64,000 nucleotides of DNA from Anisodus tanguticus. Its lineage: Eukaryota; Streptophyta; Magnoliopsida; Solanales; Solanaceae. This document shows positions 11,279 through 21,187 of this stretch, in pieces (positions within the stretch are counted from its first letter, which is position 1; the number at the start of each line of letters is the position of its first letter). The stretch is taken from contig CM067547.1 in NCBI GenBank assembly GCA_034509755.1, positions 49,006,859-49,070,858 of the forward strand, given 5' to 3'. The notes under the pieces are model-generated. The model did not search any database, was not told the origin of the DNA, and saw only the letters and a program-made list of their open reading frames with translations. The translations under genes and the position numbers were made by a program.

Positions 11279-11323
11279 GTCGTTCAGAAATTGGTCTTTG
11301 ATGACGTTAACATGTGTCTTGCC

Positions 11324-12330
11324 CTAAGCCTTGGCCTTCTCTTGTTGCTCAGTCTTGAGCCTGTGGCAGTCCTTGATCATATGACCAGGTTTCCCACAGT
11401 GGTGACAGTTTCCTTTGAACTTCTCCGTTGCTTGGGTCTTGCCGTCTTTCTGGAACTTCCACTTCTTGCTTAGGTTCCCTTTGGCCTCAGCTAGATTTGC
11501 CTTTTCCTCAGCGGGTTGTTTACCCCTAGTCAAGGCCTTCTTATTATCTTCCTGAATTTGAAGTTTGATAATAAGTTCTTCAAAGGTCATCTCCTTTGTC
11601 TTGAGCTTTAAGTAGCTCATAAACTCATTCCACGAAGGAGGTAACTTTTCAATTAGTGATGTAACCAAAAACTGCTCGTTTGGTTTCATACCTTCCAAAT
11701 CCGGTGATGTAGAATCATTTGGAATTCCTGGACTTGGGACATCACTGTCTTACTATCCACCATTTGAAATTTCAAAAATTTCTCAACGATGAATTTCTTA
11801 GTACCTGTATCTTGTGCGTTGTACTTCTTTTGCAGCTTCTCCCACAACTCTTTGGCGGTGCCAACGGTGCAATACACCATGTAGAGAGGGTCTGACAAGC
11901 ATTTCAATATGTAATTCTTACACATGAAATCACTATGACTCCATGCATCAAAAACCATCTTCATGCCATTAATGACATGGATACCTATGCCTCCTTCACC
12001 CGTTTCAGAAGGCGAAGGGTCCATTTCATCTCCAGCTTGTGGAGGGTCTTATGTTAGAAAATGTGTCATTCCCATAACAGTAAGATAGAATAGCATCTTT
12101 TGTTGCCATCTCTTGATGTTTGACCCCATGAACTTTTCAGGGCGTTCATGGTGAAATCCAGCGGGTGGAGGAGCGACAACATTCCCTTGAGTGGCAGGAA
12201 AGGCGTTGGATGAGCCTTGAGCAATCAGAAAGGCATTAGGAGTGCCTTGAGCAGTGGGGAAGGCAGAGGGATTGCCTTGAGCAGCAGCAGCAGAATCAGA
12301 AGCAGTTTGATTTATGCAGTTATCTTTCTA
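11324..12330 (-). pseudogene. gag of element A with CCHC zinc knuckle
   Basis: The N-terminal part (about 12060-12330) contains repeated AQG-xP-xAF units and PPAGFHHERPEKFMGSNIKRW. A stop lies near 12050. The core 11686-12024 includes AKELWEKLQKKYNAQDTGTKK. After a frameshift the segment 11324-11698 carries LPPSWNEFMSYLK and the zinc knuckle CHHCGKPGHMIKDC. This is a nucleic-acid-binding Gag of the usual plant copia form, broken by one stop and one frameshift. Confidence 0.85.
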
Positions 12331-12345
12331 ACTTAGTTACTTATA

Positions 12346-12365
12346 ACAAAATCTTGTCTTAAAAT
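12346..12365 (-). promoter_or_regulatory. Unusual primer-binding region of element A
   Basis: On the sense strand ATTTTAAGACAAGATTTTG follows the 5' LTR directly. It lacks the TGG start that pairs with a tRNA CCA end. Thirteen bases, TTTAAGACAAGAT (12351-12363), are the exact reverse complement of a sense-strand stretch inside the LTR (12513-12525). See the finding on self-priming. Confidence 0.65.
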
Positions 12366-13251
12366 TATTGGGATACAATTGTTGTAGGGAACGTTAAGTA
12401 AATAACTATTACAATAGAAGAATGGATAAACAAACTATTACAATAAAACTGGAACTCAAAACCTTAACAAACTGCTTGTGTGATTCGCCGAGTCGAGTGA
12501 TGACACTCTTTCTTTAAGACAAGATCGCCCCGTATGTCTCCTTTTACGGTGTTGAGCAATAGTCTCCCAAGATACAACAACAACTTTAACAAGTGAGCAA
12601 AGGAAACTCAAGTGTTACTCTTGAAGAACTTTGAGTATAGTAACTTTGCTAGAGAGGAAGAATATGAACTCTGAAAATCTGTAAAATATTTTCAAGTGTT
12701 GAGTGTGAGGTTTCAATTCAGCCAAATGCCTCAATTTATAGTGTAAGTAAAGACCCCTTAACTAGCCAACTAATGGCCTTCAATAGCCATGTAATTACAC
12801 TTGATTGAGGGGTTACATTAAGCCAAATAATGGATGAATTCATGTGGCAAGTAATGGAGAATCAATGCTCCAAAACCAGCCCAAACGTCATATTTTTCCA
12901 ACTTCCTGTCGCAGCATTCTGCCTCCGAAATGCCGCGGCTCCAGGAACTGGCCAGCCAATTTGCGTCGCGGCCCTTCACGGCTCTGCGGTGATTTCCGAC
13001 TCATTTCATTTTACACTTTGTACACTTCTTCCTTCATTTACCAACGTGAAATACTTTATCATTTGACCAATAACCATCCATAATTCTATGTCTCAAACAT
13101 ATTACATACGTACCAATATCTCTTTCAGTAATGAAATTTGCGATACTTGGCACTACGTGTGTGGAAACGACGTTTTCGACGTGCGGGCCCAATTGTTCGA
13201 GTCATACATTAATGGGATATACTTATTTCCACATATAGTAAATTTCTAACA
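12366..13251 (-). repeat. 5' LTR of element A
   Basis: It matches 6790-7704. The inner end reads TATTGGG instead of TGTTGGG, one transition in the terminal dinucleotide. On the sense strand a TATA-like CTATAAATTGAGG lies near 12733-12745, so transcription would start near 12705. The open frames at 12830-13083 duplicate those in the other LTR and are not genes. Confidence 0.9.
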
Positions 13252-13334
13252 GTTTGTAGCAAGGTAAATATTGTTGTACAATTATATATAGTGTAAATCA
13301 TTAATGAAATAATCAAGGAAGAATATTTCTTATA
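13252..13334 (+). repeat. 5' LTR of B, second part
   Basis: It begins with the second GTTTG copy (13252-13256) and continues TAGCAAGGTAAATATTG as the 3' LTR does at 17718 onward. It ends just before the primer-binding site at 13335. Confidence 0.88.
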
Positions 13335-13348
13335 TGATATCAGTAGTC
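13335..13348 (+). promoter_or_regulatory. Primer-binding site of element B (tRNA-iMet type, mutated)
   Basis: TGATATCAGTAGTC follows the LTR. It is the iMet-type site TGGTATCAGA with one transition and small changes, showing that B uses the ordinary tRNA primer, unlike element A. Confidence 0.7.
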
Positions 13349-13440
13349 TAGGAAAAGTTGTTGAAACCTAACCCTGTTTCCTTGTGTCCGACACCCTCCC
13401 CCTCTTCTTTTTGCCGCCGACGACCCTTCTCCCCGTCAGC

Positions 13441-14130
13441 CATGTCTAGCACAATCTTCTTTTCATCTAGCCCTCACAGTTTCCAACATCAAATCCCATA
13501 TTTCCATCACTCTTGAGATGGAAAACGTCCATTATGCAACATGGGCGAAGCTCTTCAAGATTCACTGCTGCTCCTACCGGGTCATTCATCACATAATTCC
13601 GTCGGAAAAAGAAAAGAAGAAGGTGCCAAAAATCGACGACGAAAGTGAATTATGGTTAACCTTTGATACGACAGTTCTTTAGTGGATTTATGCCACTATT
13701 TCTAGCGATTTACTGCATACAATTATTGAGCATGACTCCACGACGATGGAGGTTTGGGATCTCTTACGCGACATATTCCAAGACAACCGGGCCGTTACTC
13801 TTGAACATGAATTCTCCACCACCGACATGGCAAAATTTCCCAATACTTCCGCATATTGTCAACGACTCAAGATGTTGTCGGACCAACTCAAGAATGTCGG
13901 TGCGCCGGTCACGAACAATCGTCTTATTTTACAACTAGTGGCCGACCTCACCGATGCGTATAGTGGAGTGTGTACGCTCATCCGCCAAAGCAATCCTCTT
14001 CCACTATTTTACCAAGCCCGCTCTATGCTCATTTTCGAAGAAGCGGGTTTTGCCAAGAAGATAACCACCATGTCAAATTTCACCTTGGTTTCCGCTCTGT
14101 CCGATGAGAGTTCGTCATAATTTGAAAATT
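13441..14130 (+). pseudogene. gag of element B, broken
   Basis: From MSSTIFFSSS at 13441 the frame changes into ENVHYATWAKLFKIHC and then a stop at about 13681. The open part 13746-14120 reads MEVWDLLRDIFQDNRAVTLE, AYCQRLKMLSDQLKNVG and ARSMLIFEEAGFAKK, the gag core of this lineage. No zinc knuckle is seen. Confidence 0.8.
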
Positions 14131-14417
14131 TGCCGCCAAATCATGGCCAGAAGGGTCGAAACGGCCGCGTCGACCGTGGTAGTGGTAAAGACGGCGGCCA
14201 GCAGCAACCGCCAGCCGAGGGCACCCTGGGGCAGTGGGCCGACACCATAGGCCTGGCTGTGGCCTTGGGCCGTGTCGCCCTGCCCCTATCTAGCCGACAG
14301 TAACTAGGTCAGGACCTGTGTCACTTCCAAAGAACCCGACGAGGCCGGTCCAAAGCAGGCAAAGAACCCAGAATTCTTGGGCCACTGCCGAGCCAGTAGC
14401 AACAGGCCCACTAAGCA
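14131..14417 (+). other. Gag-protease linker region of element B
   Basis: Sequence between the gag core and the protease of B. It is GC-richer than its surroundings and has arginine/glycine-like codons in broken frames (GRNGRVDRGSGKDGGQQQP). No independent gene is supported. Confidence 0.5.
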
Positions 14418-14705
14418 GTGGCGACCCCGACGATTATCGAGGCCGCGATGCACACTCTTGGGCTTACTCCGCCCGACGCAAATTGGTACATAGACACTGG
14501 TGCAACGTCTCATATGACTTCCTCACAAGGTAATCTCTCGTCCTATTTTAATTTGAGCAATAATCGTGGTATAATTATCGGAAATGGTCATTCAATTCCA
14601 ATTCGTGGTTATGGTACTACAAACTTATCTTCCCCAAACCCACCGTTAATTTTGAAAAATGTCCTTCACGCACCTAAATTAATTAAAAACTTGATTTCAG
14701 TTTGA
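14418..14705 (+). pseudogene. Protease of element B
   Basis: YIDTGATSHMTSSQGNLSSY carries the aspartic protease D-T-G-A. GNGHSIPIRGYGTTNLS and LHAPKLIKNLISV complete the domain. A stop follows directly at 14703. Confidence 0.8.
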
Positions 14706-14759
14706 AAATTTACCACTGATAATTGGGTTTCTGTTGAATTTGATCCTTTTGGATTTTTC

Positions 14760-15161
14760 GTGAAGGATTTTCAGATGGGGATGCGTCTAATGAGATGTGA
14801 TAGTTGGGGCGAGCTTTATCCAATCACCACAACCACACATCAAGCCAAATTACCATCCACTTTTGCAGCTTTAGCTCATTCTTTATGGCATGAACGTTTG
14901 GGTCATCCGGGAGCACCTATTTTTGCTTCCCTTAAACAAAATAAATTTACTGAGTGTACTAAACCTCGCAGTTCTCATGTTTCTCGCTCTTGTTCTCTTG
15001 AAAAACATGTTAAGTTGCCTTTTGTTGCATCGAAATCTCGTACTGTTATGCCATTTGATATTATTTATTGTGATATTTGGACATATCCCATTTTGAGCTC
15101 TTCGGACTACCGATATTATCTTATGTTTACTCTAATTTTTCTGGACGTTTCCTTTGTCTAA
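14760..15161 (+). pseudogene. GAG-pre-integrase and integrase start of element B
   Basis: SLWHERLGHPGAPIFASL gives the zinc-binding motif, and PFDIIYCDIWTYPI the first catalytic Asp. The frame breaks near 15160. Confidence 0.8.
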
Positions 15162-15224
15162 AAAGTCACAAGTTTTTTTCACATTTCTATCATTTAGAGC
15201 ATATATCCGCACTCAATTTGAACA

Positions 15225-15860
15225 GGATATTAAAAATATTTAGTGTGATAATGGTAGAGAAATGGGCCTTTTTAGGATTTTCGCAAAACTAATGGTTTGT
15301 CGTTTCGTCTCTCGTGTCCACATACATCATCACAAAATGGAAAAGCAGAAAGAAAAATTCGAACCATTAACAATATTGTTAGAACCTTACTTGCCCATGC
15401 CTATCTACCACCATCTTTTTGGCGTCATGCGTTACAAATAACAACCTATCTGTTAAACATACATTCGAACAAACAAGTAGCCTACCAATCCCCACTCAAA
15501 ATTTTATACCTAAGGGACCCTTCATATTCTCATTTACGAATTTTTGGGTGTTTATGCTATCCTCTCTTTCCTTTTACTACCATTAATAAAATTCAACCCC
15601 GGTCAACTCCGTATTTTTTTCGGATATCCGTCAAATCATTGTGGTTACAAATGTTTTGACTTATCCTCTAATAAAATCATCGTAAGTTATCACGTAATTT
15701 TTTATGAAACAATTTTCCCTTTTTCCAAATTACATTGTTCCGGGCCTCCTACCTATGAGTTTCTTGACGATAGCATACCCATGTATTTGATCCATAAATT
15801 AGCCTCCCAAACAGGCCCAATATTTCCCAGTGTCTCGGCCAATCACCGAGTCCAGTAGTT
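15225..15860 (+). pseudogene. Integrase core and C-terminus of element B
   Basis: A frameshifted copy of the catalytic centre (SVIMVEKW, related to CDNGREF) precedes 15297-15659, which has SSQNGKAERKIRTINNIVRT with the catalytic Glu and LRIFGCLCYPLF. The end of the domain (FFGYPSNHCGYKCFD) lies in another frame at 15544-15858. Confidence 0.75.
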
Positions 15861-16089
15861 GCTGGCCCAGCTGAGTCTCTCGCCGGCAGCCCACTGTCGC
15901 GAGGCCCAATGGCTGGCAGTCCGCTGGGTCTCAGCCCACCGTTCGGCTCGAGCAGCCCACTGCCCGCAAGCCTACTACCCGGCAGTCTAGTCACTGTCGG
16001 GCAGTCCGTCCTTCCCGCCTAGCCCAACTCGGATTTTTAAGCCTAACAAAAAATATGGTTTTCACACCCATGTTTCCAAGTCACTGTTG

Positions 16090-17060
16090 CCTCGTAATCC
16101 TGTATTTGCCCTTAATGACCTGAATTGGAAAATGACTATGGATGATGAATTTAATGCTCTTATTAATAATTAGACGTGGGATTTGGTGCCCCGTCCCCAT
16201 GATGTTAATGTGAGTTGGTCGATGTGGATTTTTAGTCATAAAGAAAAAATCTGATGGTACATTTGAGAGGTACAAAGCCCGTCTTGTAGGTGATGGGAAG
16301 ACTCAACATGTTGGTGTGGATTGTGGTGAGACTTTCTGTCCGGTGGTCAAACCAGCAACTATCAGGATGGTCCTCAGTCTGGATCTTTCAAAGGCATGTC
16401 CGCGTCATCAGCTTGATGTCAAAAATGCCTTCTTTCATGGAGACCTCAATGAAACAGTGTACATGTATCAGTCCATGGGGTACAGAGACCCTACTTATCC
16501 TAATCATGTGTGCCTGCTAAAGAAATCATTATTTGGGCTCAAACAAGCTCATAGGGCCTGGTACAAGAGGTTTACAGATTACGTTTCGCATATTGGGTTT
16601 TCTAACAGCATGCCTGATCATTCTCTATTCATCTACCGTCAGGGTAATGATATTGCTTACATTCTTTGTATGTGGATGATATTATCGTAACTGCCTCATC
16701 TGATGCTCTACGCAAGTCTATCATGTCACTGCTTCGCTCTGAGTTTGCAATAAAAGATCTAGGGCCACTGAGTTACTTCTTGGGGATAGTTGTGACACGT
16801 CATGCATATGGTTTATTTTTATCCCAAAAGAAGTATGCAACAGAGATTGCTGAACGAGTTGGCATGTCATCGTGTAGGCTGTCTGCCACTCCAATTTACA
16901 CTAAACCGAAGTTGAGTACTTCTTCCAGCAAGCCATATGCCGATCCATCACATTACTGCAGCCTTGCAGGGGCCCTACAATATCTCACCTTCACGAGGCC
17001 CGACATCTCTTATGTTGTACAACAGGTTTGTCTATTCATGCATAACCCGATGTAGGATCA
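16090..17060 (+). pseudogene. Reverse transcriptase of element B
   Basis: It starts near NDLNWKMTMDDEFNAL (about 16115) and continues KSDGTFERYKARLVGDGKTQ, HQLDVKNAFFHGDLNETVYM and LFGLKQAHRAWYKRF. The active site YVDDIIVTAS is at about 16669, after a frameshift that removes the join. The thumb follows (LSYFLGIVVTRHAYGLFLSQ, GALQYLTFTRPDISY). A stop at 17053 separates it from RNase H. Confidence 0.85.
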
Positions 17061-17061
17061 C

Positions 17062-17628
17062 ATGCATGCTCTCAAACACATTGTGCATTATATTCAGGGT
17101 ACTCTCGATAATGGCTTGCATTTATATCCGTCTTCGACAACCACTCTTATTTCATATACATATGTCGATTGGGGTGGTTGTCCGAATACCAGACGTGGAG
17201 CGTCTGGTTATTGTGTATTTCTTGGTGATAATTTGGTCTCTTGATCCTCAAAACGGCAAGCAACCTTATCCAGATCCAGTGCCGAAGCAGAATACCGAGG
17301 AGTTGTCAATGTAGTGTCTGAATCTTGTTGGCTATGGAACCTTCTTTTAGAGCTCCACTATCCGATTCCGAAGGCGACATTAGTTTATTGTGATAATGTT
17401 GGTGCTATTTATCTATCAGGGAATCCAGTTCACTACCAACACACTAAACATATTGAGCTGGATATTCACTTTGTTCGCATTGCTCGTGGACAAGTACGTG
17501 TCTTACATGTCCCGTCACGTTATCAGATTGCCGACATCTTTACAAAAGGTCTTCTTCTGGTTTTATTTGAAGACTTTCGAGACAGTCTCAGCATACACCG
17601 ACCTCACGCTTCGACTGCAGGGGTGTAA
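17062..17628 (+). pseudogene. RNase H of element B
   Basis: LKHIVHYIQGTLDNGLHLYPSS and TYVDWGGCPNTRRGASGYC contain the first catalytic region (DWGG here for the usual DWAG). AEYRGVVN and VYCDNVGAIYLSGNP follow after a break, and HIELDIHFVRIARGQVRVLHVPS with QIADIFTKGL forms the end. The domain is split by stops near 17242 and 17313. Confidence 0.8.
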
Positions 17629-17797
17629 TAGAATTAGATTGCATTTAAAATTGTACATCTCCTATATTAGGTAGAATTAGATTTCTCTTGTAATTATGAT
17701 TGATTAATTACCTAGTTTGTAGCAAAGTAAATATTTTTGTACAATTATATATAGTGTAAATCATTAATGAAATAATCAAGGAAGAAAAATTCTTACA
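17624..17797 (+). repeat. 3' LTR of element B (174 bp)
   Basis: It starts TGTAATAGAATTAG after a purine run (CAGGGG) and ends TTCTTACA. ATTAG follows directly and matches the left flank of the element. The 5' LTR lacks TTGTACATCTCC present here. Confidence 0.9.
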
Positions 17798-17935
17798 ATT
17801 AGGACAAAATATTTTTGTTCATTTGAGTCTTGCCAAATATATCTATTCTCTGATAGAACCTATATCCAGCTAATGATGTTAAAACAGATAAAACATTATT
17901 CACACTAAAGTCATTTTACAAGTTTGTTTCACCAA

Positions 17936-18050
17936 TATTAAGAGTCCCACATCGGAAATGGAATGAGAACATGTACTCATTATATGGACTTGAACAATCC
18001 TCACCATACAAGCTAACTTTTGGGGTTGAGTTAGGCCCAAAATTCATTAT
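17936..18050 (+). repeat. LTR-like short repeat, copy 1
   Basis: TTAAGAGTCCCACATCGGAAATGG ... GGACTTGAACAATCCTCACC ... CTTTTGGGGTTGAGTTAGGCCC. The same unit recurs at 49609-49705 and twice at 57233-57409. Its TGTTAAGAG start in other copies suggests the LTR of a small (TRIM-like) retrotransposon; no internal region was found. Confidence 0.6.
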
Positions 18051-18302
18051 TTACAACCAATTTAATTTGTACTCTTCTACTTCTTTTACATTGATTGCAA
18101 AAAATTAGCTTGAACGTAAAACCAATAATTTGGTAAAATTAAACATATATTAGCTATTTTAAATATCATTTGGTTACTCGAAAATGGTTGTTTTAATTGA
18201 AATTTAAAACAAATGCTGACGTTCACATAAAAAAAATTGAAATAGCGAGATAAAATGGTACTCATATATTGAATTACAAAGGACTAGCTGTTTCAAGTAT
18301 GG

Positions 18303-18470
18303 GTGGCCAACGGGGCGGGTACGGGGCGGGGCGGGACGAGACCCGACGGGACGGGGGGTTGGGCGGGACTGGTCCTCCGGCGGGACTGGAAGGATCCGCC
18401 GATGTCCCGTCCCATTCCTGGTCCCGTCGAAAAAGGGGACCGATCTTATCGGGTCGGGTCGGGATCGGGT
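18303..18470 (+). repeat. Left subterminal GC-rich array of the hAT element
   Basis: Clustered variants of GGGCGGGAC / GACGGGAC and complementary GTCCCGTCCC occur in about 160 bp. The mirror array is at 20935-21110. Such subterminal arrays are typical transposase-binding regions in hAT elements. Apparent open frames on both strands here are by-products of the composition. Confidence 0.75.
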
Positions 18471-19001
18471 TTCCATTTTTTTTTGCACTTAATTTTTAAA
18501 AAATAACATATATAAATACCTCAATAATTGAACAAGATAGTGTAATAAAAACATCCCAATGCTGCTTTTTGTGCCTCTTGTATTGTTTAATAGAAATATG
18601 ATTTTTTTTGTAATATAATTTCAAAATTGCAACTTTGTGGTGTTGAAAGTTGCAAATAACATAGTAAAATTACAATTAAAAAATTACATATTTAAAAACA
18701 CATTTTCTAGTTTCTTTATAATGTCTTGTGGTTCTTCAGTTGGAATTTGAATTTGTTGGTCAAATTGCTTGACGTCGCTTCCACCTCCGTCGGATAAGAT
18801 TTAGTTGTAGTTTTTATCGTCTTCTTCGTTGATCTCCGGTTGACCGCACCTTCTACGCTCCGCTCGTATCCAATCTCTGAATAATACTGCAATCTCCAAG
18901 CTGTCTCCCGCTAATGAGTGTCTGTGCTCTCCTATTTGAAAATTTTCGGTCGAAAAAGCACTTTCAGACACTATTGATTACACTTGAATGTTCAACACAT
19001 C

Positions 19002-19700
19002 TCAGGCTATCTTTGATAGTGTCGGAAATGTCTTCTCATTCTCCATCCAGTATTTCAGCAAGTCTTCACGTCCTTCTTCATTGAGAACTGCTTGATACGG
19101 TACAACACCCTGCAAAACAAAAACATCAAACTCGCTAATTTGATTAGTAGTGGCACCACCACACATTCTATTTCTAAGTCTTTCAATACTAGCCGCAGAA
19201 ACAACATGTCTTTTTTGAGGTTGTGTTGAAGAAGGAGAAGAAAATGGTATAGAAGCCGGTTTGCTAGGACTTTCTTGTTGGTAATGAGTATATACTTTTT
19301 TACATTCATCATGTATGCTAGACATCACTTCTTCTTTAGTTTGTTCCTTAGGTGGTGGGTCATTTGGATTTTTTGGAGTTGGAGGTAGAAGTACTGCTAT
19401 ACAATCATAAATAGTTTCAATAAGTGCTTTACAACCGTCTATTTTAATAGTCAGATTTAATACAACACCAATAATATAAACAGTGGGAATATGAATAAAA
19501 TATTTTTTTAATTTGATAAACATTTTTAATAGGTGCCTTATAAGGTGGGTTTTCCATATATTCACTAAGTAATAAAAATATTAGAGCTATATAAAATAAC
19601 ATAGTTGAAATAGTAGGGAAATTCTTTTGTTGCTTGAAAAATTTCTCTAGAAATACAATAAGTTCTGAATTTTTTTCCAAATCGTTATCTAAAACCATAT
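19002..19700 (-). pseudogene. hAT transposase C-terminal dimerisation region
   Basis: ISEFDVFVLQGVVPYQAVLNEE and LLKYWMENEKTFPTLSKIA match the hATC dimerisation motif, where EFD-x-Y..LDWW-x-N-x-xRFP-x-LS is usual; here LKYWMENEKTFPTLS. Upstream pieces are frameshifted between 19444 and 19698. Confidence 0.75.
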
Positions 19701-19961
19701 CAGTTGGATTTCGATTATGGGCGTTAAAAAATAAAATTATAGGTCTTCTATAATCATAAGCAACAAGTAGTTGTTCGTATAAAGAATTCCACCTAGTCGC
19801 TACTTCTTCGAGAATTTTTCTATAAGGTAGTCCACAATCGTGACAAGTTTTTATATTCTTTTTTTCGTTGTATTCTATTACTTCTAAAAATAAAGTTTAT
19901 AGCAAATTGTATTTTATTAAGAATGTCTTCAAAAAGTGATAGACCATCCTTTACAACTAAG

Positions 19962-20528
19962 TTATAAATATGACACGCACATTTTATATGAAAATGATTT
20001 AGAAAAGATGGAGTTAAAAGGTACTTTTAAAATTCTAATAGCATAATTATTAGAAGAAACATTATCTAATGTAATAGTCATAATTTTATCAGTTATGCCA
20101 TAATAATCACAAATTGAATAAATATTTTCTGCAATAAAAGTACCAATGTGCCTATCATCTATATATCTATACGCTAAAATACGTTTTTGCATAGACCATT
20201 TATAATCTATCCAATGACATGTTACCGTTAAATAATCATGGTCGTTAGTACTACGACCTATATCAGACGTGATAGATACTTTACCAGGAAAATGATATAA
20301 GGAATAACGTAAATACTGTTGATATTCATGTGCAAATTTAAAAACATCTCTCCTAACAGTTGATCTAGGAAAATCGTTAAAAGCAGGATTATACATATCT
20401 CTAATGTAATGAATAAAAACAGGAGATGAAGGAAATGAAAAAGGCAAACCCTCCACCGCAATTAATTTTTCTATTGCTTCCCTATTTCTATGTTTATCGT
20501 ATTTATGACCTACAATTCCCCCCGTCAT
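19962..20528 (-). pseudogene. hAT transposase core (RNase H-like fold part)
   Basis: The 188-residue open segment contains SITSDIGRSTNDHDYLTVTCHW. TSDIGRS corresponds to the TxDxW(T/S) catalytic-Asp motif of plant RICESLEEPER-type hAT proteins (usually TSDIWTS; the W is changed to G). DKIMTITLDNVSSNNYAI supplies the second Asp. The next segment breaks at a frameshift around 19990. Confidence 0.8.
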
Positions 20529-20549
20529 AAGGTTAATTTGACCCTATAC

Positions 20550-20771
20550 TTAGTCCGGGACAGTATATGAACCTTGTCCCGACTGAGAGGGCATTGCTGC
20601 ACCCGATTTTTCAGCCAGGTATTGGTCCCACCTATCTTTGTGAATATTTTGTACGTGTCTCAGTAAACCTCTCGTCCAACTCTGACCTTTTCCCATTTTA
20701 AATTTATAAACATTTTTACAAATTTGACATCTAACTACTTGATTCTCTTCGTCCCTATAAAAAAAATCCAT
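20550..20771 (-). pseudogene. BED zinc-finger start of hAT transposase
   Basis: MDFFYRDEENQVVRCQIC, then TRGLLRHVQNIH, gives the C-x2-C and H-x4-H ligands of a BED finger. This domain binds DNA in hAT transposases. A stop at 20550 separates it from the core; in an active copy the two would be one protein. Confidence 0.8.
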
Positions 20772-20934
20772 GCATCTGATTTTAATTTTCGTTTTATTGT
20801 GAGAAAGATGAAGAGAAAATGAGGTATTTATAATTGAAAATTGGGTTAAAGTGTAAATATATTAACTTAGTGGTTAAAAATAAATATTAAGGGGGTCGAG
20901 GGGAGGCCAAAAATGGTTGTTGTGCAACAGACAT

Positions 20935-21112
20935 TTTTGCAAAGGTGAGGGGATCGGGCGGGACAGGGGCGGGATAGGGGCGGGTTGGGTGAATCGGGAC
21001 TGGGGCGGGACGAGCCCGGGTCCCGTCCCGGTTCGAGTCCCGTTACTATTTTTTTTAACGGGGCTGGGGCGGGGTAGGGTCGTAACCGGGCCGACCCGCT
21101 CCGTTGGCCAGC
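20935..21112 (+). repeat. Right subterminal GC-rich array of the hAT element
   Basis: GGGGCGGGATAGGGGCGGGTTGGG, GACGAGCCCGGGTCCCGTCCCGG and GGGCTGGGGCGGGG mirror the left end. The centre carries a T-run. Confidence 0.75.
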
Positions 21113-21187
21113 CTTAGTTTCAAGTGACAACGAAAAATGAAACATTTAAATATTTTCTTCAAAAGAAATAAAACTACCAATAGATTA

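Larger units (their letters stand above)
6790..13251 (-). mobile_element. Ty1/copia element A, full length, nested in B
   Basis: Two LTRs of about 0.9 kb (6790-7704 and 12366-13251) flank gag-pol on the minus strand. The perfect 5-bp duplication GTTTG flanks it (6785-6789, 13252-13256). The LTRs look about 95-98 percent alike by eye; the left one has an extra 26 bp of GC-rich sequence near 7388-7413. Domain order is copia. Frameshifts and stops show it is now defective. It is distantly homologous to element C (41422-48561) inside and in its LTR core, and shares C's unusual primer-site arrangement. Confidence 0.93.
6703..17802 (+). mobile_element. Ty1/copia element B with element A nested in its 5' LTR
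   Basis: B spans 6708-17797 with A removed. Its target duplication is ATTAG (6703-6707 and 17798-17802). The first two LTR bases (TG) are missing at the 5' end. The LTR is about 174 bp. The order is 5' LTR, primer site, gag, protease, integrase, RT, RNase H, 3' LTR on the plus strand. Stops and frameshifts break every domain. The 5' LTR is split at GTTTG by element A; joining 6789 to 13257 recreates the sequence seen in the intact 3' LTR. Confidence 0.92.
18299..21117 (-). mobile_element. hAT-superfamily DNA transposon, decayed autonomous type
   Basis: It is flanked by a perfect 8-bp duplication TTTCAAGT (18291-18298 and 21118-21125), the hAT length. The ends are inverted: GGGTGGCCAACGGGGCGGG at the left, and CCCGCTCCGTTGGCCAGCC at the right. 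GC-rich subterminal arrays lie at both ends. The minus strand encodes a BED-finger transposase in broken pieces. The first one or two terminal bases appear lost on the left. Confidence 0.88.

Noticed and set aside
18269..18506. Overlapping open frames at the hAT left end
   Set aside because: They lie in the GC-rich subterminal array; both strands are open because of composition.
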